Shown: in pieces, positions 25,030 through 33,080 of the stretch
How the letters are laid out: every line of letters begins with the position of its first letter
Numbering within the stretch: position 1 is the first letter of the stretch
Notes under the pieces: generated by a model
Database searches by the model: none
Told to the model about the DNA's origin: nothing
The model's input: the letters and a program-made list of their open reading frames with translations, nothing else
Assembly: GCA_016705475.1 (NCBI GenBank)
Contig: JADIYD010000010.1
Coordinates: 62,001-126,000, forward strand
Reading direction: 5' to 3'
DNA: 64,000 nucleotides
DNA from: Betaproteobacteria bacterium
Lineage (GTDB): Bacteria > Pseudomonadota > Gammaproteobacteria > Burkholderiales > Rhodocyclaceae
Program-made: the position numbers and the translations under genes

Positions 25030-25584
25030 TTATTTGCTTGAAGCGGTGATGCGGAACTTGATCTGCACGTCGTTGGCGACGATGTCGAACTTGGCCCAGC
25101 TGCCTTCGCCGATGGTGAAGTCGGCGCGGCGGATGATGAAGCTGCCGTCGAAGACGCCGGTGTTGCCTTGCGCCGTGAAGGTGGCGGGGACGACGACGTC
25201 CTGCGTCTTGCCCTTGATGCTGAGCTGGCCGGCGACTTCATACTTGTTGCCGCCGAGCGCCTTGACGGTCCCGGAAACGAACCTGGCAGTCGGGAAAGCC
25301 TTGGTGTTGAACCAGGCCTTGCCGGCGACTTCCTGGTCGCCTTCCGGGGCGCCGGTGTCGACGCTGCCGAGTTCGACATCGAAGCTGGCCTTGGCCGCAG
25401 TCGGTTTGGCCGGGTCAAAACTGAGCTGACTGGAAAACTTCTTGAATTTCCCGTCGACCGCAACGCCCATCTGCTTGTAGACGAAGTTGATGGCGCTCTT
25501 GTCGGTTTGGATCTGGGTGTATTCGACCGCGTTGGCGATGGGGATGAGCGCCGCGAAGGCGAGGGCGAGTGTCAGGCGTTTCAT
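25030..25584 (-). CDS. YceI family periplasmic protein (first of pair)
   Basis: The 184-residue secreted protein has a signal peptide (about 1-19, ending IPIANA). VEYTQIQTDKSAINFVYKQMGVAV-like opening strands, and the family block VAGQLSIKGKTQDVVVPATF, are visible. It ends WAKFDIVANDVQIKFRITAS. The two YceI proteins share the fold but only modest identity, so they are old paralogues rather than a fresh duplication. AAGGAGAAC precedes the ATG, two bases after the cytochrome b561 stop. Confidence 0.92.
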   Translation of the reverse strand: MKRLTLALAFAALIPIANAVEYTQIQTDKSAINFVYKQMGVAVDGKFKKFSSQLSFDPAKPTAAKASFDVELGSVDTGAPEGDQEVAGKAWFNTKAFPTARFVSGTVKALGGNKYEVAGQLSIKGKTQDVVVPATFTAQGNTGVFDGSFIIRRADFTIGEGSWAKFDIVANDVQIKFRITASSK

Positions 25585-25586
25585 GG

Positions 25587-26132
25587 TCAGTTCTCCTTGG
25601 AATGGCGGGGCAGGATGCGAATCAGGATGTCGTCCTTGTCGATGAAATGGTGTTTCAGGGCAGCACCGATGTGGCCGAGCAGCACGACCACGAACAGCAG
25701 GTTGAGGCTCATATGCACCGTCTGCAGCAAATCGCCGAGTTCCTTGTTCTTGTCGAGCAGGTCAGGGATGGGCAGGACGCCGAACCACACCGTCTGGAAG
25801 CCCTTGGCCGAGCTCATGAGCCAGCCGGATAGCGGGATGGCGAGCATCAGCCCGTAGAGCGCCAGGTGACCGGCGTGGGCAGCGAATTGCAAGAGCTTCG
25901 GCATGGTTTCCGGCAGGGCTGGCGGGCGGTGCGTGATGCGCCAGAGCAGGCGGAGGAGAACGAGCAGGAAGGCGCTCACGCCGGCCCACTTGTGCCACGA
26001 ATAAAACTGGAGCTTTTCCGGCGACAGCGGCAGGTCCTGCATGTAAGAGCCGAGCGCGAGCAGGCCAAAGAGCAGGATGGCCATGAGCCAGTGCAGTACC
26101 TTGGCGGTGCCGGTGTAATGTTTGACTGCCAC
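25587..26132 (-). CDS. cytochrome b561 family membrane protein
   Basis: This is a four-helix di-heme membrane protein, likely passing electrons between quinol and a periplasmic partner. Candidate heme ligands sit in VLHWLMAILLFGLLALG, YSWHKWAGVSAFLLVLL, HAGHLALYGLMLAIPLSG and VHMSLNLLFVVVLLGHIGAAL. I chose GTG 26132 because GGAGG lies six bases before it; the TTG at 26138 abuts that GGAGG and is unlikely. The ribosome-binding site and start lie inside a dispersed motif. The gene starts two bases after the DODA stop and is followed directly by two YceI genes. Confidence 0.9.
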   Translation of the reverse strand: MAVKHYTGTAKVLHWLMAILLFGLLALGSYMQDLPLSPEKLQFYSWHKWAGVSAFLLVLLRLLWRITHRPPALPETMPKLLQFAAHAGHLALYGLMLAIPLSGWLMSSAKGFQTVWFGVLPIPDLLDKNKELGDLLQTVHMSLNLLFVVVLLGHIGAALKHHFIDKDDILIRILPRHSKEN

Positions 26133-26160
26133 GGTCAACCTCCTTTTTTGGCCAAAAATG
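26129..26160 (+). repeat. dispersed GGTCAACCGG motif, copy 5, at a gene junction
   Basis: CCACGGTCAACCTCC, a T-run, then GGCCAAAAATG. On the minus strand it encodes the last residues FLAKKGG and stop of the dioxygenase, and also the GGAGG and GTG start of cytochrome b561. Confidence 0.68.
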
Positions 26161-26956
26161 AAAAGGCATCCATGGCAATGACGTAGTCGTCGATGCCGGC
26201 ATGGAAGCGGTTTGCTTTCGGGTTTTCGCCGCCTGCCCCGAGTGCGACATACAGCGGCAGCAAATGTTCATCGGTCGGGTGCGCCTCGATGCCACCCGGC
26301 GCCTGGCGACGATAGTCGAACAGTGCCGGTGCGTCGTTTTCGGCCAGCCGATTGGCAACCCAATCCGAAAATTCGCGGACGTAGGCAGGTGTTCGTCCCC
26401 CGCTGCGCGCTGCCGTCTGGTAGTCGCGCAGATTGTGCGTAACGTTGCCCGAGGCGATGACGAGGAAGCCTTTCGCGGTTAGCGGCGCCAGCGCCTGGCC
26501 CAGCCTGTAGGCCTGCTCCGGCCCGCCACGGCTCTGGATGGAGAGCGGAATGACTGGCACCTCGGCGTCAGGGAACATCAGGCGTAGCGGTACCCAGGCG
26601 CCGTGGTCAAGGCCGCGGCTGGCATCGGTGACGACTGGAAGGCCTGCCGCTTCGATGGCGGCGACGACTTCCTCGGAAGCCTCGCGACAGCCGGTGGCCG
26701 GGTAGCGAATTTCATAGAGCTCATCCGGGAAGCCCCAGAAATCGTGGATCGTTTCCGGACGCTCGGCGAAGCCGACGGTCGGCACGGCCGTATCCCAGTG
26801 GGCGCTGACGATGACAATGGCGCGCGGCAGGGCCAGCGATTGGGCCATGGCCGATAGCGCAGCGCCGGCGGCACCCGGGCGCAGCGCGAAAGTCGGCGCG
26901 CCGTGCGGAACGAATAGGGCGGGTTGAAGCGGAGGAGTGGATTGAATCTGGGTCAT
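26135..26956 (-). CDS. extradiol dioxygenase of the DODA/YgiD (LigB-like) family
   Basis: The 273-residue protein belongs to the class III extradiol ring-cleavage dioxygenases. Metal-binding and active-site histidines are visible in FVPHGAPTFAL, VSAHWDTAVP, GLDHGAWVPLRLMFP and GNVTHNLRDY. The natural substrate is uncertain; E. coli YgiD acts on L-DOPA in vitro. It is divergent from a LysR-type regulator at 27052 with 95 bases between, the usual arrangement for a LysR target. It heads the operon that continues with cytochrome b561 and two YceI genes. Confidence 0.9.
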   Translation of the reverse strand: MTQIQSTPPLQPALFVPHGAPTFALRPGAAGAALSAMAQSLALPRAIVIVSAHWDTAVPTVGFAERPETIHDFWGFPDELYEIRYPATGCREASEEVVAAIEAAGLPVVTDASRGLDHGAWVPLRLMFPDAEVPVIPLSIQSRGGPEQAYRLGQALAPLTAKGFLVIASGNVTHNLRDYQTAARSGGRTPAYVREFSDWVANRLAENDAPALFDYRRQAPGGIEAHPTDEHLLPLYVALGAGGENPKANRFHAGIDDYVIAMDAFSFLAKKGG

Positions 26957-27034
26957 GACTGCAACTCGAATGTCGATGGACGCACTTTATGCGCCTTATT
27001 CGAATCGAAATAGATGACAATGTGCAAATTACTA

Positions 27035-27049
27035 TTGCTGGAATTGCAA
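27035..27049 (+). promoter_or_regulatory. candidate LysR-type operator
   Basis: TTGCTGGAATTGCAA has TTGC/GCAA arms and fits the T-N11-A pattern of LysR-family sites. It lies just before the lysR start in the divergent intergenic region. Evidence is the pattern alone. Confidence 0.35.
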
Positions 27050-27051
27050 CA

Positions 27052-27939
27052 ATGGACAGGCTCGATGCGATGCACCTTTTTGTTCGGGTGGCCGAACTCG
27101 GCAGCTTTGCTGCGGTGGCGCAGCAACTGGGCCTCGCCCGCTCGGTCGTCACGCGGCAGATCGCGGCACTCGAAGCGCATCTTGGCGTCAAGCTTATCGC
27201 GCGCAGCACGCGCCGGCTGGCGCTGACTTCAGGCGGAACGGCTTACCTGGAAAAATGCCGGGTCATCCTCAACCTCGTCGAGGCGGCCGAGACCGGCGTT
27301 GCAGAAGAACGCCTGACGCCACGTGGCAACATTCGCATCAGCTTGCCACTCAGCTACGGCATGAAGCGGCTGGCGCCCATCCTGCTCGATTTCTCGCAAC
27401 GCTATCCGGAAGTTTCGCTCGACATGGATTTCAGCGACCGGCGCGTGAACCTCATCGAGGAGGGCATCGACCTGTCGATCCGCATAACCCGCCGGCTGGA
27501 GTCCGGCGACGTTGCCCGCAAGATCGGCACCGGCCGCATGCTGGTCGTCGCCGCACCCGAATACCTCGCTCGCCACGGTCGACCGGAAAAACCGGCAGAT
27601 TTGGCAAACCATGTCTGCCTTGGCTATACCAACGCCGGCAATAGCCAGGTCTGGCAGTTCATGGTTGATGACGCGCTTGAAAACTTCACCATCCGTAGCC
27701 GCCTCAACGCCAACAATGGCGATGTGCTGACTGAGGCCACGGCGCAGGGCTTGGGCATCAGCTGCCAGCCTGATTTCATCGCCGACAGTTTTCTGGCCGC
27801 TGGCCGGATCGAGGAAATCCTGGCTGACTTTCCCATGCCCGAGCTGGGCATCTACGCCATGCTGCCCAGCAATCGTCATGTGCCGCACCGGGTTCGGGTC
27901 CTCATGGACACCCTTTCCGAGCGCCTGGCCTCAACGTGA
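27052..27939 (+). CDS. LysR-family transcriptional regulator
   Basis: The 295-residue LTTR has an N-terminal winged helix (about 1-60; FVRVAELGSFAAVAQQLGLA and VVTRQIAALEAHLGVKLIAR) and a periplasmic-binding-protein-like effector domain. It belongs to the subgroup beginning MDRLDAMHLFVRVAE, similar to many pathway-specific activators. ATG 27052 fits the family start; the frame upstream is open but unconserved. It is divergent from the dioxygenase operon and probably controls it. One copy of the dispersed motif lies within the gene (27572-27610), encoding HGRPEKPADLAN. Confidence 0.92.
   Translation: MDRLDAMHLFVRVAELGSFAAVAQQLGLARSVVTRQIAALEAHLGVKLIARSTRRLALTSGGTAYLEKCRVILNLVEAAETGVAEERLTPRGNIRISLPLSYGMKRLAPILLDFSQRYPEVSLDMDFSDRRVNLIEEGIDLSIRITRRLESGDVARKIGTGRMLVVAAPEYLARHGRPEKPADLANHVCLGYTNAGNSQVWQFMVDDALENFTIRSRLNANNGDVLTEATAQGLGISCQPDFIADSFLAAGRIEEILADFPMPELGIYAMLPSNRHVPHRVRVLMDTLSERLAST
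27572..27610 (+). repeat. dispersed GGTCAACCGG motif, copy 6, inside the lysR gene
   Basis: GCCACGGTCGACCGGAAAAA then CCGGCAGATTTGGCAAA. It is translated in frame as part of the effector domain. Confidence 0.55.
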
Positions 27940-28059
27940 TGCCTTGAACACAATTCTTTACCGAGCCATGCCAACCGCTACCCGCTCTGCGCGTTAATAT
28001 CCAAACGGAAACCGTCGTTTGCCGTTGGCATTTTGATTCAATTGAAAGGATTTCGAGCA

Positions 28060-28314
28060 ATGGGAATTGTGTGGACCATCCTGGTCGGCCTCGTCGTTGG
28101 CGTCATCGCCAAGCTCCTCCACCCCGGCAAGGAAAACATGGGCTTCATCGCCACCGTGCTGCTCGGCATCGGCGGCTCGTTCGTGGCCGGGATCGCTGGC
28201 CAGTCTATGGGCTGGTATCAGGCGGGCGAAGGGGCGGGTTTTGTGGCTTCGATCGTTGTCGCCATTGTTTTGCTGGTCGTCTACGGCCGCCTTCGTGACA
28301 AGAGCCCGCAATGA
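28060..28314 (+). CDS. GlsB/YeaQ/YmgE family small membrane protein
   Basis: The 84-residue protein has three hydrophobic segments: MGIVWTILVGLVVGVIAKLL, FIATVLLGIGGSFVAGIAG and a third ending VAIVLLVVYGRL. The HPGKE turn after the first helix and the glycine-rich second helix are family features. The family was formerly called transglycosylase-associated protein and is often stress-induced; its function is unknown. GAAAGGA lies upstream of ATG 28060. The stop overlaps the next start (ATGA). Confidence 0.88.
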   Translation: MGIVWTILVGLVVGVIAKLLHPGKENMGFIATVLLGIGGSFVAGIAGQSMGWYQAGEGAGFVASIVVAIVLLVVYGRLRDKSPQ

Positions 28315-28985
28315 AAAAGAAACTGCTGACACTGCTCCTGGGCTCTCTTGCGGCTACTGCTGCCCAGGCCGGCGCGCTGGTTGATCTCGCGGCCGAAGCC
28401 AGCCGTCCGGCGGCCAACGACATGGTTCGTGCCAGCGTTTACAGCGAGGTCACCGGCAAGAACCCGGCCGAACTGGCGCAGCGGGTCAATGCCGACATCG
28501 CCGAGGCGCTCAAGCTGATTCGCACGAAGTCAGGCGTCTCGGTCAAGAGTGGCCAGAACTCCACCTATCCGCTCTACAACCAGGGCCAGAAAATTGATGG
28601 CTGGCGCATGCGGAGCGAACTGGTTCTCGAATCGAAAGACCAGGGCAGCGTCTCCGAACTCCTTGGCAAGCTGCAGCAAATGCGTCTGGCGGTAGGCGAT
28701 GTCAGCATGCTGCCGTCGCCCGAAACCCGTCGCAAGGTCGAAGATGAATCGACCCGCGAAGCCATTCGTGCCTTCCAGAATCGCGCCGCGGTGATCGCCG
28801 AACAGCTTGGCAAGGGCTGGAAGATCAAGCAGCTGAATGTCCAGCAGGGTGGTCAGATGCCGATGCCCATGATGCGTGCCGCCCGGGGTGTCATGATGGC
28901 CGCTGAAGCAGCCCCGGCGCCGCTGGAAGCGGGTGAAAGCCTGGTGACCACCAACGTCAGTGGCCAGATAGAGCTGGCGGACTGA
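28311..28985 (+). CDS. SIMPL (DUF541) domain periplasmic protein
   Basis: A signal peptide (about 1-20, ending TAAQAG) is followed by a SIMPL-type domain, the YggE/BP26 fold. Visible features are RASVYSEVTGKNPAELAQRV with the repeating strand-helix pattern, TYPLYNQGQKIDGWRMRSEL, and a Met-rich linker MPMPMMRAARGVMM near the end. The function of the family is poorly defined; some members are linked to oxidative stress. It overlaps the GlsB-like gene by four bases, so the two are translated together. Confidence 0.82.
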   Translation: MKKKLLTLLLGSLAATAAQAGALVDLAAEASRPAANDMVRASVYSEVTGKNPAELAQRVNADIAEALKLIRTKSGVSVKSGQNSTYPLYNQGQKIDGWRMRSELVLESKDQGSVSELLGKLQQMRLAVGDVSMLPSPETRRKVEDESTREAIRAFQNRAAVIAEQLGKGWKIKQLNVQQGGQMPMPMMRAARGVMMAAEAAPAPLEAGESLVTTNVSGQIELAD

Positions 28986-29013
28986 CGTCACGAAGTACCT
29001 GTATGCTTCCGAA

Positions 29014-29042
29014 GGCGTACTGAAAGCTGAATTCAGTACGCC
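29014..29042. terminator. hairpin between convergent genes
   Basis: GGCGTACTGAA pairs perfectly with TTCAGTACGCC (11 bp). It lies between the SIMPL gene and the YfiR-like gene, which point at each other. There is no U-run, so termination is an inference from position. Confidence 0.5.
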
Positions 29043-29077
29043 GAATTCTTGGCGAGCGCTAACGCCCGAAATCGAAA

Positions 29078-29623
29078 CTAGCGTGGTGCGCCAATGATCT
29101 GGCGCGCCAGGCGCAGCATCTGCGGATTTGCCCGCAGGCCGGCGCGGGCAAGGGCGTCCGCGTTGACGTCGAACTGTAGGCGACCTTCGGAGCGGACCAG
29201 CGCGATAGCGCCGCCCTCGCGGGTAAAGGCTTCGGCATCGCTGACCGTCAGGATGGCTTGCTTGTCCACCCAGCGCATCACCACGGCAAAACGCGCCTCT
29301 TCCGTTTCCGAAATGAATAGTTGCTGGCAGTCGGCTATTTGCTCCGGACTGCTGACCTTGCGGATGCGCAATTCGCGGCCGCCGATGTGCTTGCCTTCGT
29401 AGGCGGCCAGATAGGGCCCCAGGCTGTCGCGGCCGAACAGGCACAGGTTGGTGGTCGTCCGAGGTGCCGGCCATTCGACGTATTTCAGGAAATTGACCAG
29501 ATAGGCCGCTTTGAGTTCGGATTCGCTCGTCACTTGGGCACGCGCAGGCATGGCTGCCAGCACGAGTGCTGCAGCCAGCAAGGCCAGACTGCGCGTGAAA
29601 CGGACGAATACCGCGGAGGTCAT
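29078..29623 (-). CDS. YfiR family (DUF4154) periplasmic protein
   Basis: A signal peptide (ending AMPARAQ) precedes a domain of the YfiR type: ELKAAYLVNFLKYVEWPAP, CLFGRDSLGPYLAAYEGKHI, and GAIALVRSEGRLQFDVN are typical. In Pseudomonas YfiR is a periplasmic inhibitor of the diguanylate cyclase YfiN. Here no cyclase is adjacent; the upstream neighbour is a TonB-dependent receptor, eight bases away. ATG 29623 is chosen because the upstream in-frame ATG lies inside the receptor gene and would add a non-signal N-terminus. Confidence 0.87.
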   Translation of the reverse strand: MTSAVFVRFTRSLALLAAALVLAAMPARAQVTSESELKAAYLVNFLKYVEWPAPRTTTNLCLFGRDSLGPYLAAYEGKHIGGRELRIRKVSSPEQIADCQQLFISETEEARFAVVMRWVDKQAILTVSDAEAFTREGGAIALVRSEGRLQFDVNADALARAGLRANPQMLRLARQIIGAPR

Positions 29624-29631
29624 GATGGGAC

Positions 29632-31773
29632 TCAGAAGCTCCAGCGGGTGCTGATCAGCCACGTGGGGGTAATGGCCGTGGCGGCTGTTGGCAGGAAATC
29701 GGAGACGTATTCGAGCCGGTGACTGTTGATCAGGTTACGTCCCGTCAGCGCAAACTCCAGATCCTTGTTGACCCTGTACGCGTAGCGAATATCTGCGGTC
29801 AGATAGCCGGGTACGTGCGTGAACGTCGGTTGGCCCGTTGTGTTTGGCACAGTATCGATCAGATTGACGCGGTCGAAACCGCCGGAAGCGCGTAGCCAGA
29901 TGTCGAACTGCTGACTGGGCGTGATATTCCACTGCGATCTCAGCGAGCCATAGTGGCGGGGAGCGCTACGCTCGGTGATCTGGCCACTGGTGTCGATTGT
30001 CGTGTTGGTGCTCCGGTCGATATTCAGCCGGCTCCAGCTATAGGACAACTGCAGACGCCACGTGGGCGTGACCAGCCAGTCTGCGGAAAGCTCGATCCCG
30101 TTCGTCCAGCCAGACATGCCATTTGTGGTTTCGTTCTCGATGAACAGCGCGGCTGTCCCTGCCCCAGAAACGTTCAGCCCGAAGTAGCCGCATTTGGCCG
30201 CATCAAAAAGTGCGCCGAACAACGGGCTGCAACCGAACATCCCGGTCCTGTTTCCGCTGCGCAGATTCGTGTAGCGATAGCTGTACGCACTGACATCGGC
30301 ACTGAAAGCATTCGAAAACTGCTTTCGATATCCCAGTTCCACCCCTTGGGCATTTTCTGGCCCTACCTTGCTGTTAGCATTGACATAGGTGATGGCCGGC
30401 AGGTTTACATAGGTTGACGGGGCGACTTCATACGGAACGACCGACACCCCGCCCAGTATGGAGATATCCCGTTCGCCGCGTGACGACGTGCGGGGCGAAC
30501 GGGCGTATTTGAGCCAGGCAGAGTCGGTCCGCGTTGGTGTCCAGAGCAGGGTGGCATTGGTCGAATAGTTGGTGCCGTTGCGGCTGGTGATGTCGGCACG
30601 GACACCGGCGCCTAATTTGAGGCGCTCGGGAATCAGCGTCCAGTCATCATGAACAAACATACCTGTATTGCGCTGGGTGTATGAGGAGCCGGCAATGGCG
30701 ATGTAGGGCTCCACTGCGTCAATTTCGTCTTTCGACGAGCGATGGTTCAGGCCCCACAGGATGTCGTGGCGTTGAAAGGCGTAGCGGCTCTGGTAATCCA
30801 GGTCGACGGTGGTTCGCGTCTGGTTGATAAACTCGGTAATGTCGACGCCGGAGTGGTTGAGGGAGGCATGGACCGACGACTCGATGCCAGCGTCGCTCAG
30901 CCAACGGTAGCGCGTGACGAGGCTCTCGCTATGCAGTTCCTGGGTGGGGGTGTAGTAGGACAGCGATAGTGCCGGCCCGGAAAAATCGGCTTTGGTATTC
31001 CATAACTCGGAAACTCTGGAACGCGACGCGTTGGCCCAGATGCTCAGGTCGCGGCCGCTGCCAATGTCGTGGTCCAGACGAAAGTCGACCACGGCATTGT
31101 TGAGTCGATCAATACCGTCCCGGGATTTGTCAAACAAGGGTGAGGGTTCAATGTGGCGACCTTGCACCGAGAGTTTCCAGCTGGTGCTGTCGCTGGATGT
31201 CTGGCCGATGCGGGCGTAAATGTTTCCGGTTCCCTTGCTGCCGCCCGAAACGGTTATCGCGCCGCCTGCCTGGCTGCGCGTGTGCTTGCTGATGATGTTG
31301 ATGACGCCGTTGACCGCATTCGCACCCCACATGACGCCACCCGCACCGCGAATGATTTCGATGCGTTCGATGTCTTCCAGCGGGATTGGGTCGAGTTCCC
31401 ACAGCACCCCGGCAAAGAGCGGGTGATAGATGCTGCGGCCATCAACCAATACCTGCAGCTTGGTGGCAAAGCGACCGTTGAAGCCACGAGCAGTAACGGC
31501 GTAGCGGCCATTGTCGATCTGGGCCACTTCGATGCCGGGCGCCATGCGCAAGACATCCGGCAGAACCTGGGCGCCGGAGCGGCGGATATCCTCCGCCGTA
31601 ATGACAAAGGCGGCCGCTGGAACATCCGACAGACTCTGGCTCTTGCGGGAGACCGATGTGATTTCGGTCTTCACCAGATCTTCCAGGCTTAGGTCGTCAA
31701 GGGCATCACCGGCGGCGTGGCTGCCGGCGGAAAAGATTGCCAGGAGAGCAATCGACAGAGCTGTGCGTTTCAT
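29632..31773 (-). CDS. TonB-dependent outer-membrane receptor
   Basis: The 713-residue receptor has a signal peptide (about 1-20, ending AGSHA), a short N-terminal segment with a TonB-box-like region, and a plug domain (about 48-160: AAAFVITAEDIRRSGAQVLP, VLVDGRSIYHPLFAGVLW, IEIIRGAGGVMWGANAVNGV). The barrel ends in phenylalanine (STRWSF). The substrate cannot be read from sequence. The short TonB-receptor/YfiR pair is found in many environmental proteobacteria and suggests uptake or sensing tied to c-di-GMP signalling. An extended -10 promoter lies about 100 bases upstream. Confidence 0.92.
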   Translation of the reverse strand: MKRTALSIALLAIFSAGSHAAGDALDDLSLEDLVKTEITSVSRKSQSLSDVPAAAFVITAEDIRRSGAQVLPDVLRMAPGIEVAQIDNGRYAVTARGFNGRFATKLQVLVDGRSIYHPLFAGVLWELDPIPLEDIERIEIIRGAGGVMWGANAVNGVINIISKHTRSQAGGAITVSGGSKGTGNIYARIGQTSSDSTSWKLSVQGRHIEPSPLFDKSRDGIDRLNNAVVDFRLDHDIGSGRDLSIWANASRSRVSELWNTKADFSGPALSLSYYTPTQELHSESLVTRYRWLSDAGIESSVHASLNHSGVDITEFINQTRTTVDLDYQSRYAFQRHDILWGLNHRSSKDEIDAVEPYIAIAGSSYTQRNTGMFVHDDWTLIPERLKLGAGVRADITSRNGTNYSTNATLLWTPTRTDSAWLKYARSPRTSSRGERDISILGGVSVVPYEVAPSTYVNLPAITYVNANSKVGPENAQGVELGYRKQFSNAFSADVSAYSYRYTNLRSGNRTGMFGCSPLFGALFDAAKCGYFGLNVSGAGTAALFIENETTNGMSGWTNGIELSADWLVTPTWRLQLSYSWSRLNIDRSTNTTIDTSGQITERSAPRHYGSLRSQWNITPSQQFDIWLRASGGFDRVNLIDTVPNTTGQPTFTHVPGYLTADIRYAYRVNKDLEFALTGRNLINSHRLEYVSDFLPTAATAITPTWLISTRWSF

Positions 31774-31872
31774 ATTGCACTTTCATGGCGACGGGTTGCC
31801 AGTGCGGATAGCCTTGTTGTTGATTCAGTATCGTCGCAAAACCCGTCAGGTGGTTTTGTAAATGCACAGATT

Positions 31873-31878
31873 ATTATA
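31873..31878 (-). promoter_or_regulatory. extended -10 promoter of the TonB receptor gene
   Basis: On the minus strand TTTGGTATAATAATC contains TG-G-TATAAT. The remaining ~225 bases between the receptor and modC show no other feature I can name. Confidence 0.5.
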
Positions 31879-32000
31879 CCAAAGACAATGCTTGTGTCGT
31901 TTGTGAATTATTTGACATTTTTTGAGATCCGGGCGCGATTGCCATCATGTTTTTTGTGCTGGTTTGACGCATCAAGATGGATAAAAGCGCAAAACACCAC

Positions 32001-33080
32001 TCAGGCGAGCAGGGCGACGGCCTTGATCTGGGCGCGTAGCGCGAGGCCGGGGCGGATCCCGAGATTTTCCGCCGAACGGCGGGTAATGCGGGCGAGCAGT
32101 GGTTCGCCGACGACATCCAGTTTCACGAGAACGTGCCCGGGTGTATCGGTCGGCGCCAGATCGACGACGATGGCGCTGACGCAGTTGAGGATGCTGCTTC
32201 CGGTTTGCGGCGTCAGGGCCAGGCTGACGTCGCGCGCGTGAATCCGGCAGCGAAGCACTGCACCGAGCGGCTCATTGCATCGCGATACGAAGATCGCGCC
32301 ACCGGGGAACTCAAGTCGCGTCAGGTCGTCTGCTTCGTGTTCGACAACACTGGCTTCGATGACGACGCCGGCATCGTCGGCGAAGGCGCCAGGCAGGTCG
32401 ATACGGCTCAGGACATCGTTGAGCGCGCCGCTGGCGACTACCTTGCCGGCATCAAGCAGGACCAGATGGTCCGCCAGCCGAGCGACTTCATCAGGCGCGT
32501 GACTCACATAGATGATCGGGATCGCCAGTTCCCGATGCAAGCGCTCAAGATAGGGCAGGATTTCCAGTTTGCGCTTGAGATCGACTGCTGCCAGTGGCTC
32601 GTCCATCAAGAGAATTTTCGGTGCGGCGAGCAGGGCGCGGGCGATGGCGACGCGCTGACGTTCGCCGCCCGACAACTGGCTGGGCGAGCGGTCGAGCAAG
32701 TTATCGATGCCGAGCAATTGGGCGATCTCGGTAAGCGAAAAGCGGGTTGCTGCGGTCAACGTTCTTTTTTGCCCGAATTCCATGTTGCCCCGCACCGACA
32801 GGTGGGGAAACAGGCTGGCTTCCTGGAAAACCACACCCAGCGCGCGTCGGTGTGGCGGCACGAAAAGGCCGCGGGATTCGTCCTGCCAGACTTCTTCCCC
32901 CAGCGCGAAATACCCGTCAGAGGCCCGCTCCAGCCCAGCCATGGCGCGCAGGCAGGTGGTCTTGCCCGAGCCGGAATGGCCGAACAGGGCGGTGACGCCA
33001 CGACCCGGCAGGGTCAGGTCAACGTCGAGTTTGAAATCGTTACGGTCAACCCGGAATTTGGCCGAAATTTGAAACGTCAT
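32001..33080 (-). CDS. modC: molybdate ABC transporter ATP-binding protein
   Basis: ModC powers molybdate import. Walker A is GHSGSGKT (34-41), the signature LSGGERQRVAIARALL is near residue 140, and Walker B is KILLMDEPLAA. The C-terminal ~70 residues form a TOBE/MOP molybdate-binding domain (NCVSAIVVDLAPTDTPGHVLV). At 359 residues it is the normal ModC length. It overlaps modB by four bases. Two copies of the dispersed motif lie inside the reading frame, one right at the N-terminus. Sulfate or tungstate specificity is possible but the TOBE arrangement favours molybdate. Confidence 0.9.
   Translation of the reverse strand: MTFQISAKFRVDRNDFKLDVDLTLPGRGVTALFGHSGSGKTTCLRAMAGLERASDGYFALGEEVWQDESRGLFVPPHRRALGVVFQEASLFPHLSVRGNMEFGQKRTLTAATRFSLTEIAQLLGIDNLLDRSPSQLSGGERQRVAIARALLAAPKILLMDEPLAAVDLKRKLEILPYLERLHRELAIPIIYVSHAPDEVARLADHLVLLDAGKVVASGALNDVLSRIDLPGAFADDAGVVIEASVVEHEADDLTRLEFPGGAIFVSRCNEPLGAVLRCRIHARDVSLALTPQTGSSILNCVSAIVVDLAPTDTPGHVLVKLDVVGEPLLARITRRSAENLGIRPGLALRAQIKAVALLA
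32749..32780 (+). repeat. dispersed GGTCAACCGG motif, copy 7, inside modC
   Basis: GCTGCGGTCAACGTTC, a T-run, then GCCCGAATT. On the coding strand it is read as EFGQKRTLTAATR. Confidence 0.55.
33040..33070 (+). repeat. dispersed GGTCAACCGG motif, copy 8, at the modC start
   Basis: TTACGGTCAACCCGGAATTT then GGCCGAAATTT. On the coding strand it spells QISAKFRVDR right after the start codon. Confidence 0.58.
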
